A stretch of 64,000 nt of DNA from the NCBI GenBank assembly GCA_030180135.1, contig CM058234.1:4402001-4466000 (forward strand), in the 5' to 3' direction. The translations under genes were made by a program, and so were the position numbers. The notes beneath the pieces are model-generated. The model saw nothing but the letters and a program-made list of their open reading frames with translations. It had not been told where the DNA came from and made no database searches. Origin of the DNA: Orychophragmus violaceus (Eukaryota > Streptophyta > Magnoliopsida > Brassicales > Brassicaceae). Shown piece by piece: positions 59,635-64,000 of this stretch. Numbering within the stretch: the first letter of the stretch is position 1; every line of letters begins with the position of its first letter.

Positions 59635-60693
59635 GCTGCCTTTTACCGCAGAGACGAACTGCCTGAGAGGATTGGACAGCCATACTTTGAGGTGCACTGT
59701 TTAAATTTTACTTATAAGAACTCTTGTTTGAGTAGCTATTTAAGTCATCTTGAATTAGTTTGAATCTGATTTTGTTTAAACTGTTTGATTCTGAATCTGT
59801 AGAATTGTATGATATGAGTGTCATCTCAGACTTTTTGAATTGGATCAAGACTTCTAGCTTGTATTGTGAGTTCTGGAAGTTTTATCTAACTTAGTTGAAG
59901 TGAACCATATAACGTCTTCTTTAGATAGATTCTGATAGATGTTTCGCCAGTTTATTTATCTATCACGTCTTTTGGTAATTTGGCCAGCGAGTGTTGTATA
60001 TATATTTGCTATATATTCGTTTTTCAATCTTAAATCGTACATGTTAGTAACTTTCTTTTGTCTAAGATTGCAGGGAAGCTTGCGGGTTTACATATGTGAG
60101 CATGACACATTTCCTCCCGGTATTTCTTACCTTTCAACTCCTTTTATTTTTCGCCACAGAGTTGATCACTGTCTAAATTGTATTTCAGTAATAAATCATA
60201 CTTTCCTGTGGAATTTTGTGTTTTGTTTTTGAACAGTCTGACTAGAAATCAGAACTTGCTTTTGGTCATGTATACAGAAGGGCAACATATCATATTTTGT
60301 CATGCTCACAAATCAGAACTTGTGGTTATGTATATGATGCAGTTGTCGCAGACATTGTCAACCTCTCCATCGATGCAATCATCACCAGCTTCAGTTTGAG
60401 AGAGCAGGATATCATACTCACTGTATTGCCTCATATTCATCTCTAGAACAACCGGACGACAATTTAGCTAACATTTTTTAATTTAGTTGTTATACTTCGG
60501 AGACATCAGAGCCCACATTGCGGCGTTGGTTTTACTGAGCTACGTGGTGATGAACGTACGTGTAGTGCGCAACTGGTCAAGGACAAAGTACTAACGTATT
60601 TGGAGTCAACATCAAAGCAAACGAATGTGACGAAGGAAGAAGACATGGGAGCTTTGTTGTATGAAGCTAAGAGCAGGCTCGAGCTTTATCAAT
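59635..60693 (+). pseudogene. Series of exon-like fragments of an unidentified gene
   Basis: Four stretches look coding. AAFYRRDELPERIGQPYFE (59635-59691) and GSLRVYICEHDTFPP (about 60073-60120) have clean AG/GT borders. DAVVADIVNLSIDAIITS follows near 60336-60410. The last, SAQLVKDKVLTYLESTSKQ ... SRLELYQ, ends in TAA at about 60693-60695. Whether they form one gene I cannot say, and I do not recognise the family. Confidence 0.4.
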
Positions 60694-61029
60694 AAAGAGG
60701 ATCCAAAGGCTTTTACATATGATTGATTGATGATTCCATTGAATCAAGAAGCTTCGTTTCAGGATCCGATTGAAAAAAGAATAGGATTTGATTTTCAGAT
60801 TTTTTTTCAAATGATATTTTTGTATATGACCTTTATTTTTTCTACTTTCACTATTGTCAAAAAGTTTGGGATAGAAAACATTATCGATCTGTCTACATAA
60901 CAATTACTTTATCTTATATTTTTAATCAAATACGAAACATAACTAAGTGTGAATAAAACAAAGCTTACTTTTAATATAACATAGTATAATTAAAAGGTGA
61001 CACATCAGCCTTTAAGGTAGAGTGCCCTG

Positions 61030-61250
61030 AGGTATGTCGTGAAAGTATTATATATACACTATGTATAATGTATATATACTTCTTGAAAGTAATTTTGGAG
61101 GTGATGTGTTTCTGTATGTAGATTATTATATTACCACAGAGGTATGTCAAAGTAATTTTGGGGGTGATTTGTTTTTGTATGTAGATTCTTAGATTTTTTT
61201 TTTGATCAAAAATGTAGATTCTTAGATTACCATTGAGGTATGTCGTGTTT
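61030..61250. repeat. Imperfect tandem repeat
   Basis: GAGGTATGTC and AGTAATTTTGGRGGTGATKTG with TGTATGTAGATT recur two to three times. Non-coding, close to the Helitron 3' terminus. Confidence 0.6.
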
Positions 61251-61741
61251 GTGTTATGTGGTACAGATCATTCTGAGTTCGATCATAGTGGCAATTGGGT
61301 TGTTAAGTGAGACTTTGGAGACATTCTCTTTGGTGGCAACAATAATTAGGAACTATTATTTTAGATGAACGTCCACGAATGATATAAATGAAGAAATCAA
61401 AGCACAAAGAGGAAGGGAAAAAACGGAAGACCGAATAAACCAGAAATATATGGATGTGACTTTTATTTTATTTCTTTTTATATTATAAGTAGAAATTGGT
61501 ACATAATATTGTTATAATCTCTTTTTCGTGTTTCTATTAAGCCAAAAAAATTATAAGGAAATTTTAAAATAATTTATTTCTAATTTACATAAATTATCAA
61601 CATGAAAGTTTAACTATAAAACAAAATATCATAAGGCAAAAAAATATTTTAAGTTTTTTTAAAAATTTATATTTTAAATAAACCCGCAGCGTAGCGCGGG
61701 TATTTACCTAGTGGTCTTTAAAATTGTTATCGGCAAATAAT

Positions 61742-62828
61742 TTATTCTTACGCGGGCTTGCAAACCTCCCGCCTCCCGTCTCCGCCGAATCTCTTCCAAC
61801 GTTTCCGCCGGGCGACCATCTCCGGCTGATTCCGGTAAGCCTCTTATCGTCTTGTTTATCTTTTTTTACTTTCGATCTGTCGTTTATGTGTAAACTGGAC
61901 TTGCGTCGTTGGGAATTAGGGTTTTTGCTGCTAATCAGATACAGAAAGCCGAGGAAACAAATTCATCATTCCTGTATAAGGTTTAACCCCATTTATCTAA
62001 TTATCTGGATTGTATTTAGAGATTCGTATCGCATCTCAGAAAAAAAATCGAAATCGATTCGTTTCGTTCAAGTTTGTTTCCGATTCTTGTATCTGCTTGA
62101 ATTTGGTTCTGTTTCTGTTAAATTTTCTCGGGAATAATTCGTTTATATTCTGGGTAGCAAATATAATTCAATTTCTCTTGAAATATTGATGAATGAAGTA
62201 GAAGAAGGAACAATGAAGCATTTCTAATGAAGTTTGTTCACAAAGATCATCGCTTCTGAAATCTATAGAACTATGAAAGATGCACTTGGTTTAGATATCA
62301 GTAATTAAGCAATTAGTTCATTACATTTTTTATTTATTTTGATTGAATTTGGTTCTGTTTCGGTTAAGAAAAGTTCTTGCAGAAGAGAACTCAAAAATGG
62401 AGAACACCGAGAGCATTAAGCAAGAAGCACCACCACCTCTTCCTCTAGGGATCTATGAGATACCAGGAGAGCCTGCGGTTGTTATCAATGGTGTCCCAGA
62501 TGAACCTCAAACAGAGTGTACGATTCCCAAAGACGAACCAATATCATCGAGTAACACTATAGGATGTGGCGAATGGCTTGAAGGTAGACAAGTTAAGAAA
62601 TTTTTCTTGGGTCAGTACTATTCTGGTACAGTGACAAAGTTCGACAAAAATACTGGTTGGTACATGGTTGAGTATGAAGATGGGGATTCTGAAGAACTTG
62701 ACTGGTCTGAGCTACAAGAAGTGCTTCTACCTCTGGATGTTACTGTCCCACTGAGATCAATCTCTCTATGGATCCTCAAGAATCGACAAACACAGACCCA
62801 AGCTAATGGATGCATGCCAAAACGCTAA
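61742..62828 (+). CDS. Small Tudor-like protein gene (leader exon plus single coding exon)
   Basis: The coding part is 62397-62828 (143 residues). The frame is open further upstream to 62343, but TTCTTGCAG at 62374-62382 is an acceptor, so MENTESIKQEAPPPLPLG is the likely start. A leader exon would end at 61834 (TCCG|GTAAGC). After a Pro-rich N terminus, residues about 60-110 read EGRQVKKFFLGQYYSGTVTK ... YMVEYEDGDSEELDWSEL. This is a Tudor/PWWP-like fold as found at the start of plant PHD proteins, where it reads histone marks. Here nothing follows it, so it is either a small stand-alone reader or a truncated paralogue. The leader starts about 30 bases after the Helitron 3' end. Confidence 0.75.
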
Positions 62829-63933
62829 GACCAAGAACTCCAACGCAAAAGGGTCTGGCTGATCGTGCATATATTTGGCGACTAGTAGAACTGAACATCG
62901 TACTAGTGGAACCATGAATTAGTAGAAACAGTAGAGACAAATAACCATGGAATAGATGAATGAAGTTTGTTTTGAAACTGTTATATTTTCAACATCCGTT
63001 TGATACATAACACGTCTCCAAAAGTTTCTGTCTTGATTCTTACCAACTCTTTTTTTATGTTTACAGTTTACTAACAATTTAGATATGATAAAAAGTTACT
63101 TAAATCTGAAAATAATAGATTTCATTTCAAATAAGTATATTTTAAAGATACATGTAATAATTTGATTCCATTGACATTGATTTAATACACGGAGTTATGG
63201 TTGACCAAAAAAGATGCTTGTAATCATTTTTCAATTATTCCTGTTCTTTTAGTATTACATATCTGAATAGAGAACTCTATGATATCTGTCTTAATTCTTT
63301 TCAATTCATTTTTATGTTACAGTTTGCTTAAATATTATAAACATTTAAGATATAATCTAGTTGACCAAAAAAAAATAATCTAAAATTGCTTAAACATTGA
63401 AGATAATGGGTTAAATTGATGAACAAAAGCAGAACTGTAATTTTAGCAGTAAACAAGATCGGTAAGCGGTTAGAAAATAATATAAAAAAGAAAAAGGGTA
63501 AGAACAAACAATTGAAAAAGTTGAAAGAAAAAGAGTAATATCGTTTTTGTTACCACTTTTATGATTAGTGATATTCGTAACCCTACCACAACGGTAAAGG
63601 GTTACAAATACCCAATAGATGATCGAAAGTTTGGTTTCAAATAATATTATATTAAAGATGCATGTTATACTATACATGTCTCCAATTTCTACTATACAAA
63701 ACATACAGTATATCTGTCTTGATTCTTTTCAATATTGTTTTTATGTTCAATTAAGTAATAATTCCAAGATGTTGATCCACATTGCTTGTTAGCACGTCGC
63801 CTTCTTGTTTCCAAACAAAACTATTAATTATTTACATTTGTTGCTTTCAAATAGTTATGTATTGTGTATAAATTATGAAACCACTTCCACAACACATTCC
63901 ACACATAGACCTGAAACAAGGACCATCTTCGCC
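62829..63933. other. Gene-free interval and upstream region of the next gene
   Basis: AT-rich; GTATAAATTATG near 63866 is a plausible TATA box for the gene that starts at 63934. Confidence 0.45.
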
Positions 63934-64000
63934 ATGGCTAGACTTGTTCTTCTTCCCCTGTTCTCAGTTCTTCTTCTTGCAACCGCCATCACAAAATCAG
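63934..64000 (+). CDS. Start of a secreted-protein gene (cut by window end)
   Basis: GCCATGG context at 63931-63937, then MARLVLLPLFSVLLLATAI and TKS: a typical signal peptide. The rest lies outside the window, so no function can be given. Confidence 0.6.
   Translation, partial: MARLVLLPLFSVLLLATAITKS

Overview
The window is plant nuclear DNA, most likely Brassicaceae: AT-rich intergenic sequence, small GT-AG introns, Stowaway/hAT-like MITEs, Copia retrotransposons, Helitron-like termini, and a gene order that resembles the Arabidopsis thaliana chromosome 3 segment At3g58100-At3g58120. That synteny rests on remembered protein similarity; no database was searched.

Layout. (1) 1-9.5 kb holds a LINE RNase H tail, a strong fold-back (1171-1321), MITEs and otherwise gene-free sequence. 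(2) 9.5-16.3 kb holds a four-exon bZIP gene (bZIP61/bZIP34 type, +) and, tail to tail with it, a large acidic coiled-coil protein gene (-). (3) 16.5-23.0 kb is a complete Copia element (Copia-1) with two 301-bp LTRs that look identical and a GTTCA target duplication, sitting in the promoter interval between the coiled-coil gene and the next gene. (4) 23.7-28.0 kb holds an X8/GPI-anchor gene (PDCB5-like, +, three exons) and a tail-to-tail eight-exon cyclic-nucleotide-gated channel gene (CNGC11/12-like, -). (5) 28.4-48.4 kb is a nested retrotransposon block: element C (1.69-kb LTR, degenerate gag) is split by Copia-A (TSD ACATG), whose pol is split by Copia-B (TSD TGACC). Copia-A carries paired 12-bp dyads (TGTCGATCGACA type) spaced 21 bp apart in its leader and LTR. 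(6) 48.4-61.7 kb has a Helitron-like 5' end on the left and a hairpin + CTAG-T 3' end on the right. Between them lie a single kinesin exon, a probable solo LTR, a Copia gag remnant, a second copy of the PDCB5-tail + CNGC block (second CNGC intact, 647 aa predicted), a LINE tail, a beta-glucosidase exon and other exon-like fragments. (7) 61.7-64.0 kb holds a small Tudor-like gene and the first codons of a secreted-protein gene cut by the window edge.

How it fits together. The conserved backbone is bZIP - coiled-coil protein - PDCB5-like. The CNGC gene beside it was duplicated together with the 3' part of PDCB5. The two CNGC copies lie in direct orientation about 24 kb apart, separated mainly by transposable elements. 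Nesting and LTR similarity give a relative order: C, then A, then B; Copia-1 is very recent. All exon joins below were derived by eye from splice signals, reading-frame phase and family knowledge.
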